Assembly: GCF_038900095.1 (NCBI RefSeq)
Contig: NZ_JBBMQQ010000003.1
Span: 372,001 to 436,000 of the forward strand
From: Hoeflea sp038900095
Lineage (GTDB): Bacteria > Pseudomonadota > Alphaproteobacteria > Rhizobiales > Rhizobiaceae
Direction of reading: 5' to 3'
Length of the DNA: 64,000 nucleotides
Every line of letters starts with the position of its first letter. Within the stretch, counting starts at the first letter, position 1. The notes beneath the pieces are model-generated. The model ran no database searches, was not told the origin of the DNA, and was given only the letters and a program-made list of their open reading frames with translations. A program made the translations under genes and the position numbers. Of the stretch, positions 54,644 through 63,536 are shown piece after piece.

Positions 54644-55302
54644 CAGTGGACAGCATGACCGACAATCAGGGACTTCGTCTGGACCGGGTGCATATCTGCC
54701 TCGGCGATCGCGTTCTGGTGACGCTCGATGCGCAGGTCAGGCGCGGAGAAACGCTGACCGTGATGGGGCCTTCGGGCTCCGGAAAATCAACACTTCTGGC
54801 CTATCTCGGCGGCTTTCTCGATCCGGCTTTCACGGCCAGCGGCCGGATATCGGTGGACGGGGTCGAACTCAACCGGCTGGAGGCCGAAAAGCGCCATGCC
54901 GGGATCCTGTTTCAGGATCCGCTGCTGTTTCCCCACCTGAGTGTTGCCGACAATATCGCCATTGCCATCCCCGAGGACGTGAAGGGGCGCAAGCAGCGCC
55001 GGCTGGTGGCCGAAGCCGCGCTGGCTGATGCAGGGCTGGCCGAATTCGGTGACCGCGATCCCGATACGCTGTCAGGCGGGCAAAAAGCCCGCGTCGCGTT
55101 GCAGCGGGTGCTGGTGTCGCGGCCGCGGCTGCTGCTGCTGGACGAGCCATTTTCCAAACTCGACGCCAATTTGCGCGACCAGACCCGGCAACTGGTGTTC
55201 GACCGGGCGCGGCGGGCGGGATTGCCGGTGGTGCTTGTCACCCATGACGAGGAAGATGCCCGTGCCGCGGGCGGTCAGGTCCACAAGGTCGGGCAACCGT
55301 GA
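54640..55302 (+). CDS. ynjD: ABC transporter ATP-binding protein, YnjD-like
   Basis: ATPase subunit of 220 residues. Walker A is MGPSGSGKSTLLAYLGGF (near residue 44), the Q-loop region HAGILFQDPLLFPHLSVADN, the signature DTLSGGQKARVALQRVLV and Walker B LLLLDEPFSKLD, with the switch His in VLVTHDEEDARAAGG. The start is GTG 54640 overlapping the permease stop; ATG 54655 is an alternative. Its stop overlaps the hrpB GTG start by 4 bp. Confidence 0.92.
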   Translation: MTVDSMTDNQGLRLDRVHICLGDRVLVTLDAQVRRGETLTVMGPSGSGKSTLLAYLGGFLDPAFTASGRISVDGVELNRLEAEKRHAGILFQDPLLFPHLSVADNIAIAIPEDVKGRKQRRLVAEAALADAGLAEFGDRDPDTLSGGQKARVALQRVLVSRPRLLLLDEPFSKLDANLRDQTRQLVFDRARRAGLPVVLVTHDEEDARAAGGQVHKVGQP

Positions 55303-57758
55303 GCGCCATCGCCGGGCGTTATGCGGATCTGCCGGTCTCGGATGTGCTTGCTCCACTGCGCACAGCCCTTGCCGGCAGCCCCAATTGCGTGCTCGCGGCC
55401 CCTCCCGGCGCCGGCAAGACCACGCTTGTCCCGCTGGTGCTCAAGGATGAACCCTGGCTTTCGGGCAAGATCATCCTGATCGAGCCGCGCCGGCTGGCGG
55501 CGCGCGCGGCGGCGCGGCGGATGGCGGCGATGCTGGGCGAAGAGGTTGGCGGAACCGTCGGCTACCGGATGCGGCTTGATACGAGAGTGTCTTCAAAAAC
55601 CCGCATCGAGGTGGTGACCGAGGGCGTGTTCACCCGAATGGCGTTGTCATCGCCCGATCTCGAGGGCATCGATTGCGTAATCTTCGACGAATTTCACGAG
55701 CGCGCGCTGGAAGCGGATTTCGGTCTGGCGCTGGCGCTCGATATCCAGTCAGGCCTCAGGGAGGATCTGCGCATCCTTGTGATGTCGGCGACGCTCGACA
55801 CAGCCCGGGTGGCTGCACTGCTTGACGATTGCCCGGTGATCGAAAGCCAGGGCCGCAGCTATCCAGTCGATATCCGGCACATCGACAGGCAATCGGGCGA
55901 GCGCATCGAGGCGTCCGTGACCAGTGCCATCGAGATGATCCATCGCAGCGAGGACGGTTCGATACTGGCCTTCCTGCCGGGCCAGGGCGAGATCCGGCAG
56001 GTGGCTTCGAGACTTGAGGGCCGGCTGGGTCCGTTGACCGATATCCAGCCGCTTTACGGCGGACTGAGTTCGCAGGAGCAGGATGCGGCGATCAAGTCGG
56101 CGCCGGAAGGCCGGCGCAAGGTGGTGCTGGCCACCCCGGTAGCGGAAAGTTCGATCACCATCGATGGCGTGCGCATCGTCATCGACAGCGGGCTGGTGCG
56201 CCAGCCGGTGTATGAACCTTCGACCGGCATCACAAGGCTGGAGACAATCCGCGCTTCACAGGCCTCCGCAGACCAGCGCGCCGGGCGGGCGGGACGAACA
56301 GCTCCGGGCATTGCCGTCAGGCTCTGGCGGGCCGAGCAGACCAAGGCGCTGCCCGCTTTTTCGACGCCGCAGGTGCTGGCGAGCGATCTCTCGGCCATGG
56401 TGCTCGATTGCCTGGTCTGGGGGGTCAGGGACCCGCGCAGCCTGCGGTTCATCGATCCGCCACCCGAGGCGGCGATCACCGAAGCCGGCGCGCTGCTCGA
56501 AAGCCTCGGCGCGACCGATGCCGAAGGCAGCCTGACAGATCGCGGCAAACGCATGCGGGCGCTGGCGCTGCCGCCCCGGCTGGCCGCGATGGTGGTTTCC
56601 GGGCAGGAAGAGGGGCACGGCCATGCGGCGGCGGAACTGGCGGTGCTGCTGACCGAACAGGGGCTGGGCGGACAGGACGCGGATCTGGAATCACGATTGT
56701 CGCGGTTCCGCTCCGACCGCTCTGCCAGGGCCAATGCAGCCCGGGCGCTCGCGGCCCGGCTGGCCGGCGGCAAGCCGGCGGCTTCCAGCCCGTGTCCCGC
56801 GGCAGCGATGCTGGTGCACGCCTTTCCGGACCGGATCGCGCGGCAGCGCGGCGGGCGGGGCAAGTTCGTTCTGGCCAATGGCCGCGGTGCGATGATCGAC
56901 GAGACCGACCGGCTGGCCGGGCTGGACTTCCTGGTGATCGCCGACATGAGCGGCAAGGCGCAGGCGGCGCGCATTCTCGCGGCAGCGGAACTGTCGGGCG
57001 AAGCGCTGGACGAGGTTCTCGAAACCCGGGCCGTGCAGAGCGAAGACTGTGTGTTTGACCCGCAATCGGGTGCCGTGCGGGCACGCCGGGTCAGTCGGCT
57101 TGGCGCCATCACGCTTGCCGAAACGCCATTGCCAAAACCCGATGATGCGGCTGCAATGGCGGTGCTGTGCGCGGCGATCCGGAAACTCGGTCTCAAGGCA
57201 CTGCCGTTTTCCGCGACCGGCCAGCAGCTGAGAGACCGGATCGGCTTTCTTCACAAAAGTCTCGGCGCGCCCTGGCCGGATGTCTCGGACGAGGCGTTGC
57301 TTGAGGATCTCGAGACCTGGTTCGCGCCCTATCAGCCGGGCGTGATGTCGCTCAAGTCCATCGACCGGGACGGCTTGAACGAAGGCCTGCTGTCGTTGTG
57401 CGGACCGGGCGCGCGGGGTGAAATCACGCGGCTGGCGCCAACCCATTACGAGGCGCCGACGGGATCGCGGCTGCCGATCCGCTACGACGAGGACAGTCCG
57501 ATCGTGGCAATCCGGGTGCAGGAACTGTTTGGCGAAACCCGCCATCCGGCGATTGCCGGCGGACGACTGCCGCTGACGCTGGAGCTGCTGTCGCCGGCGC
57601 ACCGGCCAATCCAGACAACGCGGGACCTGCCGGGCTTCTGGCAGGGCTCGTGGGCCGATGTGCGGGCCGAGATGCGCGGACGCTATCCGCGCCATCCCTG
57701 GCCGGAAAATCCGGCCGAGGCAGCACCCACGCATCGCGCCAAACCGCGTGGCACCTGA
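55299..57758 (+). CDS. hrpB: ATP-dependent RNA helicase HrpB
   Basis: DExH-box helicase of 819 residues. Motif I is LAAPPGAGKTTLVPLVL (near residue 34), motif II DEFHERALEADFGLALALD, motif III VMSATLD, motif V-VI VVLATPVAESSITIDGV and QASADQRAGRAGRTAPG. The HrpB C-terminal domain ends in RGRYPRHPWPENPAEA. The cellular role is poorly defined in all bacteria. The start is GTG overlapping the ynjD stop (GTGA), so its translation depends on the transporter operon; no separate promoter is visible. Confidence 0.95.
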   Translation: MSAIAGRYADLPVSDVLAPLRTALAGSPNCVLAAPPGAGKTTLVPLVLKDEPWLSGKIILIEPRRLAARAAARRMAAMLGEEVGGTVGYRMRLDTRVSSKTRIEVVTEGVFTRMALSSPDLEGIDCVIFDEFHERALEADFGLALALDIQSGLREDLRILVMSATLDTARVAALLDDCPVIESQGRSYPVDIRHIDRQSGERIEASVTSAIEMIHRSEDGSILAFLPGQGEIRQVASRLEGRLGPLTDIQPLYGGLSSQEQDAAIKSAPEGRRKVVLATPVAESSITIDGVRIVIDSGLVRQPVYEPSTGITRLETIRASQASADQRAGRAGRTAPGIAVRLWRAEQTKALPAFSTPQVLASDLSAMVLDCLVWGVRDPRSLRFIDPPPEAAITEAGALLESLGATDAEGSLTDRGKRMRALALPPRLAAMVVSGQEEGHGHAAAELAVLLTEQGLGGQDADLESRLSRFRSDRSARANAARALAARLAGGKPAASSPCPAAAMLVHAFPDRIARQRGGRGKFVLANGRGAMIDETDRLAGLDFLVIADMSGKAQAARILAAAELSGEALDEVLETRAVQSEDCVFDPQSGAVRARRVSRLGAITLAETPLPKPDDAAAMAVLCAAIRKLGLKALPFSATGQQLRDRIGFLHKSLGAPWPDVSDEALLEDLETWFAPYQPGVMSLKSIDRDGLNEGLLSLCGPGARGEITRLAPTHYEAPTGSRLPIRYDEDSPIVAIRVQELFGETRHPAIAGGRLPLTLELLSPAHRPIQTTRDLPGFWQGSWADVRAEMRGRYPRHPWPENPAEAAPTHRAKPRGT

Positions 57759-57814
57759 ACGGTTCCGGGCAAAACCGTTTGTGAATCGTGCGAGCGATGC
57801 GCTAGATCGGTTGC

Positions 57815-59134
57815 ATGAACGTTCTGCCATCCATTCTCGACGATCACTCGATCCGGCACCGGTTGCGGCTGCAAACCCTGACGCGGCTGAGATGGCTGGC
57901 CGTGGTTGGCCAGAGCGTCACGGTGCTGATCATCGCGCATGGCTATGGATTTCCGGTTCCCGAGCTTTTCTGTTTTGCCCTGATTGCCTGTTCGGCCTGG
58001 CTCAATGTGTTCCTGTCGGTTCGGTTTCCCGCAGCCCACCGGTTGCCGCCGCTCGGGGCGACGGCGGTGTTGTCCTTTGACGTGCTGCAGCTTTCGGGGC
58101 TGCTGTTCATGACCGGCGGGCTCGCCAATCCGTTTTCGGTGCTGCTGTGCGTTCCGGTGATCATCTCCTCGGCGTCGCAGCCGGTGCCTCACACGTTGAG
58201 CCTCGGTGCGCTGTCGGTGGCTGCCGTTACGGTTCTGGCCTTCTTTTCGCTGCCGCTTCCCTGGTATCCGGGCAGCGATTTCGAGGTGCCCTACCTTCTC
58301 ATTGCCGGTGCCTGGATCGCCATCGTGTCGACCACGGCTTTTGCCGCCTTCTATTCCTTCCAGGTCTCGGCCGAAGCCAACCAGCTGGCCGATGCGCTCG
58401 CCGCAACCGAGCTGGTGTTGCAGCGTGAGCAGCATATCTCGGCACTCGACGGCCTTGCGGCGGCGGCGGCACACGAACTCGGCACCCCGCTTGCGACCAT
58501 CCAGGTGGTGGCCCGGGAAATGGAAAAGGCGCTGGCAGACGACCCGCGATTTACCGATGACCTGATGCTGTTGCGCAGCCAGACCGAGCGATGCCGCGAT
58601 ATCCTGCGACGGCTGACGACCCTTTCGGCGGAAGACGAAGCCCACATGGTGCGGCTGCCGCTGGGCTCGCTGATCGAGGAGGTGATTGCACCCCACCGTG
58701 AATTCGGCATTGCCATCGAGGTGATTCACAGCAAGACCGACATGCGGGAAGCCATTGGCCGGCGCAATCCGGCGATCCTGTTCGGGCTCGGCAACCTGAT
58801 CGAGAACGCGGTGGACTTTGCCGGCAGCAAGGTAACGGTGACGGTCTCCAACGAACGCGACCGGGTGGAGATCTCGATCGATGATGATGGCCCCGGTTTC
58901 GCCCCCGATGTGCTGGCGCAGATCGGGGTTCCGTTCATGAACCGGCGCAACCGGCTGGACCGGGAAAAAGGCGGCGGCCTGGGACTGGGCCTGTTCATCG
59001 CCAAGACATTGCTTGAACGATCCGGCGCGTCGCTGGAATTCTCCAACAGGCCGCCACCGGCGTCCGGAGCCCATGTAAGTGTGAGCTGGCCGAGAGAGAA
59101 AATGGACCTTTTTGGTGCCGACAAGATGCTTTGA
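57815..59134 (+). CDS. actS: Redox sensor histidine kinase ActS/RegB/PrrB
   Basis: Membrane histidine kinase of 439 residues that controls redox- and oxygen-responsive genes. Six membrane helices fill residues 25-185. The quinone-binding heptapeptide GGLANPF is at residues 101-107, the phosphorylated His220 in AAAAHELGTPLATIQVV, and the redox-active Cys260 in TERCRDILRRLTTL, aligning with the redox Cys of Rhodobacter RegB. The ATPase boxes are NLIENAVDFA, DDDGPGFAPDVL and KGGGLGLGLFIAKTLL. The cognate regulator follows after 83 bp. Confidence 0.95.
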   Translation: MNVLPSILDDHSIRHRLRLQTLTRLRWLAVVGQSVTVLIIAHGYGFPVPELFCFALIACSAWLNVFLSVRFPAAHRLPPLGATAVLSFDVLQLSGLLFMTGGLANPFSVLLCVPVIISSASQPVPHTLSLGALSVAAVTVLAFFSLPLPWYPGSDFEVPYLLIAGAWIAIVSTTAFAAFYSFQVSAEANQLADALAATELVLQREQHISALDGLAAAAAHELGTPLATIQVVAREMEKALADDPRFTDDLMLLRSQTERCRDILRRLTTLSAEDEAHMVRLPLGSLIEEVIAPHREFGIAIEVIHSKTDMREAIGRRNPAILFGLGNLIENAVDFAGSKVTVTVSNERDRVEISIDDDGPGFAPDVLAQIGVPFMNRRNRLDREKGGGLGLGLFIAKTLLERSGASLEFSNRPPPASGAHVSVSWPREKMDLFGADKML

Positions 59135-59217
59135 AATGCGTTTGGAGCTGGATAATCTGGAAAAACGCATTAAATCGATGATGAAAACCTGGATTTCCAG
59201 GACCGATAAGGTGACCC
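59135..59217 (+). promoter_or_regulatory. actS-actR intergenic region with hairpin and palindrome
   Basis: AATGCGTTT (59135-59143) is repeated inverted at 59163-59171 around a 19-nt loop, and CCTGGA-TT-TCCAGG (59188-59201) is a perfect dyad just before the actR ribosome site. They may let actR have separate expression, or serve as an autoregulatory site; there is no terminator U-run. Confidence 0.45.
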
Positions 59218-59787
59218 ATGACCGACAACACCGACCAGTCGACAGAAGCCCAATCCATTGGACCGGACGCCACGCTTCTGCTTGTCGACGATGACGGACC
59301 CTTCCTGCGCAGGCTTGCCCGCGCCATGGAAGCGCGTGGCTTTGAGGTGGAGATCGCCGAGAGCGTGGCGGAAGGCCTGGCCAAGGCACGCGCCAAGACA
59401 CCGAAATACGCGGTCGTGGACATGCGGCTTCAGGACGGCAACGGACTGGATGTCATCGAGGCCATCCGCGAGCGCCGCGACGATACGCGGATCATTGTCC
59501 TGACCGGTTACGGCAACATCGCCACGGCTGTGACGGCGGTGAAACTCGGCGCAATCGATTACCTGGCCAAACCGGCTGACGCCGACGAAGTGTTTGCGGC
59601 GCTGACCCGCAAGCCCGGCGAACGGGCCGAGGTTCCGGAAAACCCGATGTCAGCCGACAGGGTGCGCTGGGAACACATCCAGCGTGTCTACGAAATGTGC
59701 GAACGCAATGTCTCGGAGACCGCGCGGCGGCTCAACATGCATCGCCGCACCCTGCAGCGGATCCTGGCAAAACGCGCGCCGCGCTGA
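59218..59787 (+). CDS. actR: Redox response regulator ActR/RegA/PrrA
   Basis: Response regulator of 189 residues. The receiver domain has the acidic pocket LLVDDDGPFLRRL (Asp24-26), the phosphorylated Asp68 in YAVVDMRLQDGNGLDV, Thr in IIVLTGYGNIATAV and Lys in DYLAKPADADEV. A short proline-containing linker (around residue 140) leads to a Fis-type helix-turn-helix (VSETARRLNMHRRTLQRILA). This is the standard RegA length and layout; targets are typically carbon and nitrogen fixation, respiration and acid-tolerance genes. Confidence 0.96.
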   Translation: MTDNTDQSTEAQSIGPDATLLLVDDDGPFLRRLARAMEARGFEVEIAESVAEGLAKARAKTPKYAVVDMRLQDGNGLDVIEAIRERRDDTRIIVLTGYGNIATAVTAVKLGAIDYLAKPADADEVFAALTRKPGERAEVPENPMSADRVRWEHIQRVYEMCERNVSETARRLNMHRRTLQRILAKRAPR

Positions 59788-59820
59788 CCCATCCCGCATT
59801 CAGGCAAGCACGATAGTGCT

Positions 59821-60291
59821 TTATCCTGCCGCCAGCTCGGCGAGCAGCAGGCGGTCGGCGGCCGCGCGGGCAAAGCGCAGCAGCATGGCCTTGCGGGTTG
59901 CCGCCGCCAACCGGTGTTCGGGCGCTTCCCGCAGCAGGTGGCCCGACCATTCATCGGCAATGATCAGCCCGCAATCCTGGGGGAACAGATCCGCGGGCAC
60001 ACCGGCATGGGTGGCGAAAAACAGCCGGTCGCAGTGCTGGCGGTAATCGGGCCATTTGTGATCCGCGCGGAAGTCCTCGACCGATGACTTGATCTCGACA
60101 ATCCAGATTTCCCCGGCTCCACCGAGCGCCACCAGATCGGCGCGGCGGCCCGACGCAAGCGGCAATTCAGGCACCATCGACAGGCGCAGATCGGAGAACA
60201 GCCGCTGCACGCCACGGCGCACCATCATTGCCCGGTCAGACTGGCGACCGTCGACAAGCGGATTGTCGGAATGTGGGGAAATGATCGGCAT
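59821..60291 (-). CDS. mmcB: MmcB-family DNA repair protein
   Basis: Protein of 156 residues of the alphaproteobacterial MmcB family, associated with DNA-damage repair in Caulobacter. The core looks like a PD-(D/E)xK nuclease fold: RRADLVALGGAGEIWIVEIKSSVEDFRADHKWPDY holds a D ... E-x-K pattern (limited to residues ~49-72), followed by CDRLFFATHAGVPADLFPQD. Enzymatic activity is unproven. It converges on actR, separated by 33 bp. Confidence 0.85.
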   Translation of the reverse strand: MPIISPHSDNPLVDGRQSDRAMMVRRGVQRLFSDLRLSMVPELPLASGRRADLVALGGAGEIWIVEIKSSVEDFRADHKWPDYRQHCDRLFFATHAGVPADLFPQDCGLIIADEWSGHLLREAPEHRLAAATRKAMLLRFARAAADRLLLAELAAG

Positions 60292-60498
60292 GCGCTATAC
60301 CTGCCACGTGATTTGGTCTATCGCAATGTCAGCCGGAGCTCATGTTGCAGAAAAACAATGAGCCGCAACAAAGGATGAAAAATACGACAATTTTTCAGCC
60401 GAAACAGTTGCATAGTTAAGACTTAATTAAAATAAGAGGCATCACGTAGATCGCGGTTCAACACCGACGTTCACGCCTTGCTCTCGGAAGTTTTCAAA
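60292..60498 (+). promoter_or_regulatory. AT-rich divergent region between mmcB and the L,D-transpeptidase gene
   Basis: About 200 bp between the divergent genes, strikingly AT-rich from 60350 to 60445 (including TTAATTAA at 60423-60430). It must contain both promoters. A loosely paired GCTCATG/CAATGAGC repeat occurs near 60339-60364. An in-frame TTG at 60478 could extend the transpeptidase but is less likely than ATG 60499. Confidence 0.45.
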
Positions 60499-61155
60499 AT
60501 GACACTTCGCATTTCGCTTACCATTGCCGGACTCGTTGCGGCACTCGCACTCACCGGCTGCACTTCAAATACCGGGGGCGGCGTTTCCGGATCGACCTCA
60601 CAGATATTCACTTCCGAGTACGGCTCGGTCACCGATTCCGGCTATTCGATCCCGGCTGTTCCGATCAGCAAGATCGACAAGAAATTCCATCGCCAGATCG
60701 TCTCCTACAGCACCCGCGAGAAACCGGGCACGATCATCGTCGACACGCCCAACCGCTATCTCTACCTGGTTCTGCCGGGCAGAAAAGCAGTGCGCTACGG
60801 GATCGGCGTCGGCAAGGCGGGATTTGCCTGGGAAGGCGAGGCCTACATTGCCTGGAAACAGGAATGGCCGACATGGACTCCTCCCAAGGAAATGATCGAC
60901 CGCAAGCCGGAACTCGCAAGATACGGCAGCGACGGCATGAAGCCGGGCCTGAAGAACCCGCTCGGCGCCCGCGCGCTCTACCTGTTCAACCAGAAGGGCG
61001 AGGACACGCTGTTCCGCCTGCACGGCACGCCGGAATGGAAATCGATCGGCACGGCCGCCTCGTCGGGCTGCATCCGCCTGATGAACCAGGACATCATCGA
61101 TCTTTACGAGCGGGTCCGCCCGGGCAAGAGCGCCCGCGTGATCGTCAAGCAATAG
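60499..61155 (+). CDS. L,D-transpeptidase lipoprotein (YkuD domain)
   Basis: Lipoprotein of 218 residues acting in the periplasm on peptidoglycan 3-3 cross-links or on outer-membrane protein attachment. ATG 60499 starts a type II signal MTLRISLTIAGLVAALALTG with the lipobox Cys in LTGC at residue 21. A Gly/Ser-rich linker precedes the YkuD domain: IIVDTPNRYLYLVLPGRKAV near 76, FRLHGTPEWKSIGTAASSGC with catalytic His and Cys near 180-198, and IRLMNQDIIDLYERV. A bidirectional terminator follows. Confidence 0.93.
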   Translation: MTLRISLTIAGLVAALALTGCTSNTGGGVSGSTSQIFTSEYGSVTDSGYSIPAVPISKIDKKFHRQIVSYSTREKPGTIIVDTPNRYLYLVLPGRKAVRYGIGVGKAGFAWEGEAYIAWKQEWPTWTPPKEMIDRKPELARYGSDGMKPGLKNPLGARALYLFNQKGEDTLFRLHGTPEWKSIGTAASSGCIRLMNQDIIDLYERVRPGKSARVIVKQ

Positions 61156-61176
61156 CCTGACGCTTTCCACCGCATC

Positions 61177-61212
61177 AAAAAGCCCGCCCGGGACGACCGG
61201 GCGGGCTTTTTT
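61177..61212. terminator. Bidirectional intrinsic terminator
   Basis: Perfect 11-bp arms (61181-61191 AGCCCGCCCGG and 61197-61207) with a 5-nt loop, flanked by A4 on the left and T6 on the right. It serves the L,D-transpeptidase gene on the plus strand and glcB on the minus strand. Confidence 0.95.
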
Positions 61213-61256
61213 CGTTGGGTTGCCAGCGGCTCGCTGCCGGCCGGCAGGTGACGGCC

Positions 61257-63413
61257 TCAGCCGGCGGCTGCCTTGAGCTCGAAACGGCGGCGGTGCAGGA
61301 CGGGCTCGGTGTAGCCATTGGGCTGCGACCGGCCTTCGAGCACGAGCTCGACTGCCGCCTGGAATGCCACCGACTTGTCATAGTCCGGCGCCATCGGGTG
61401 GTAGGCCGGGTCTCCGGCGTTCTGGCCGTCGACAACAACCGCCATGCGCTTCATGGTCTCGATGACCTGATCGCGGGTGATGATACCGTGGTGCAGCCAG
61501 TTGGCCATGTGCTGGGCGGAAATCCTCAGCGTCGCCCGGTCTTCCATCAGGCCGACATTGTTGATGTCGGGGACCTTGGAACAGCCAACGCCCTGATCAA
61601 CCCAGCGGACGACATAGCCAAGAATGCCCTGTGCGTTGTTGTCGATTTCGCGCTGGATTTCCTCAGGCGTCCAGTTCGGGTTGCGAGCAACCGGGATCGA
61701 CAGGATATCATCCAGTTTTGCCCGCTCGCGGGAGCGCAGGCTGGCCTGGACATCGGCGACATTGACCTTGTGGTAATGGGTGGCGTGCAGCGTCGCAGCG
61801 GTCGGCGACGGCACCCAGGCGGTGTTGGCGCCAGCCTTCGGATGGCCGATCTTCTGCTCCAGCATTGCCTGCATCATGTCGGGCATGGCCCACATGCCCT
61901 TGCCGATCTGGGCATGGCCGGCAAGCCCGCATTCGAGGCCGATATCGACATTCCAGTTCTCGTAGGCCGCAATCCAGGCGGCCTGCTTCATGTCACCCTT
62001 GCGGATCATCGGTCCGGCTTCCATCGAGGTGTGGATCTCGTCGCCGGTGCGATCAAGGAAGCCGGTGTTGATGAACACCACGCGCTTGCTGGCAGCGCGG
62101 ATGCATTCCTTGAGGTTGATGGTGGTGCGGCGCTCCTCGTCCATGATGCCCATCTTGATGGTGTTGGGCGCCATGCCGAGAGCTTTCTCGACACGCTCGA
62201 AAATCTCGACGGCGAAGGCCACTTCTTCCGGACCGTGCATCTTCGGCTTGACCACATACATGGAGCCTTCGGCCGAATTGGCGCGGCGGCCATTGGGGCC
62301 GATATCATGCAGGGCGATGAGACCGGTCAGGAACGCATCCATGATGCCTTCCGGGATCTCGCTGCCATCGCTCATCAGGATGGCCGGGTTGGTCATCAGG
62401 TGGCCGACATTGCGGATCAGCATCAGCGAACGGCCCTTCAGCGTCACAGCCTTGCCGTCCGGCGTGGTAAAATCGATGTCGGGGTTGAGCTTGCGGATAA
62501 AGCTCTTGCCACCCTTCTGCACTTCCTCGGTCAGGTCGCCCTTCATCAGGCCGAGCCAGTTGCGATAGACCAGTGTCTTGTCTTCGGCATCGACAGCGGC
62601 AATCGAATCCTCGCAATCCATGATCGCGGTGACAGCGGATTCGAGGACCACATCAGAAATGCCGGCCTTGTCGGTCTTGCCGATGACGCTGGCGGGATCG
62701 ACGCAGACCACCGAGTGCAGGCCGTTCTTCTTGAAATAGAGGCGATAGGCGTTTTCGCCATCGCGCCTGAAGCCGGTGTACTGGCCCTCGTCAGCCAGCT
62801 TCGTTTCACCGTTGGCGGTCTCGACCTTCAGTTCGCCATTGTCAAATTCGAAGCCGGTTACATCCGCCCACTTGGCGCCAACCAGCGGTGCGCTTTCATC
62901 CAGGAACGACTTGGCCCAGGCGATGACGCGGCCGCCGCGCTCCTCGTCATAGCCACCGGCCTGCGGCAGGTCGCCGAGCGCATCGGTGCCATAGAGCGCG
63001 TCATAGAGTGAGCCCCAGCGGGCATTGGCGGCGTTGAGCGCGAAACGGGCATTCATCACCGGAACGACAAGCTGCGGGCCGGCGATCAGGGCGATCTCGG
63101 GGTCGACATTCTCGGTCGAAACCTGCACCGGGCCGCCTTCGGGCAGCAGATATCCGATCGATGTCAGGAAATCCTTGTAGACAGCCATATCGACCGGTGC
63201 GCCATTTTCGCGGTACCAGGCATCGATTTTCTCCTGCAGCGCATCACGCTTGGCCAGCAGCTCGCGGTTCCTGGGGGCCAGATCAGCAACGGCCTGGCCA
63301 AACGCCTCAAAAAAACCATCCGCCTCGACACCGGTTCCCGGCATCGCTTCGTTAACGATGAAGTCGTGCAGGTCAGCGCTGATTTTCAGGCCATTTTTTT
63401 CGATTCGTGTCAC
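61257..63413 (-). CDS. glcB: Malate synthase G
   Basis: Condenses glyoxylate with acetyl-CoA to malate (glyoxylate shunt or glycolate use); 718 residues. GTG 63413 is the start: GGAG lies 7 nt upstream and the product then begins VTRIEKNGLKISADLHDFIV like other rhizobial GlcB; an upstream 60-residue extension is non-coding in appearance. Catalytic-domain marks include LMLIRNVGHLMTNPAIL, RTTINLKECIRAASKRVVFI (Glu and Arg ligands) and KGMWAMPDMMQAMLEQKIGH near residue 545. The C-terminal catalytic Asp region is VGLMEDRATLRISAQH. A dyad upstream is a possible control site. Confidence 0.97.
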   Translation of the reverse strand: MTRIEKNGLKISADLHDFIVNEAMPGTGVEADGFFEAFGQAVADLAPRNRELLAKRDALQEKIDAWYRENGAPVDMAVYKDFLTSIGYLLPEGGPVQVSTENVDPEIALIAGPQLVVPVMNARFALNAANARWGSLYDALYGTDALGDLPQAGGYDEERGGRVIAWAKSFLDESAPLVGAKWADVTGFEFDNGELKVETANGETKLADEGQYTGFRRDGENAYRLYFKKNGLHSVVCVDPASVIGKTDKAGISDVVLESAVTAIMDCEDSIAAVDAEDKTLVYRNWLGLMKGDLTEEVQKGGKSFIRKLNPDIDFTTPDGKAVTLKGRSLMLIRNVGHLMTNPAILMSDGSEIPEGIMDAFLTGLIALHDIGPNGRRANSAEGSMYVVKPKMHGPEEVAFAVEIFERVEKALGMAPNTIKMGIMDEERRTTINLKECIRAASKRVVFINTGFLDRTGDEIHTSMEAGPMIRKGDMKQAAWIAAYENWNVDIGLECGLAGHAQIGKGMWAMPDMMQAMLEQKIGHPKAGANTAWVPSPTAATLHATHYHKVNVADVQASLRSRERAKLDDILSIPVARNPNWTPEEIQREIDNNAQGILGYVVRWVDQGVGCSKVPDINNVGLMEDRATLRISAQHMANWLHHGIITRDQVIETMKRMAVVVDGQNAGDPAYHPMAPDYDKSVAFQAAVELVLEGRSQPNGYTEPVLHRRRFELKAAAG

Positions 63414-63511
63414 TTTGACTCTCCGTTTTGCGGACGCAATGCTACGCATCCAGACTCTGAGCGGACCCTGCCGGGCGGCGTATTGCCTGTCAATTGATCT
63501 AAGGTGCAAAT

Positions 63512-63536
63512 GATTTATTCCAAAACGGAACAAATC
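63512..63536 (-). promoter_or_regulatory. Near-perfect dyad upstream of glcB (candidate operator)
   Basis: GATTTATTCC (63512-63521) and GGAACAAATC (63527-63536) are inverted repeats with one mismatch around a 5-nt AAAAC centre. It lies about 100 bp upstream of the glcB start and at the end of the upstream gene. The TTCC-N5-GGAA core recalls IclR/GntR-type operators, but no regulator is adjacent. Confidence 0.5.

Noticed and set aside
61215..63011. 598-codon plus-strand frame opposite glcB
   Set aside because: It starts inside the flank of the terminator and mirrors malate synthase codons; no family resemblance.
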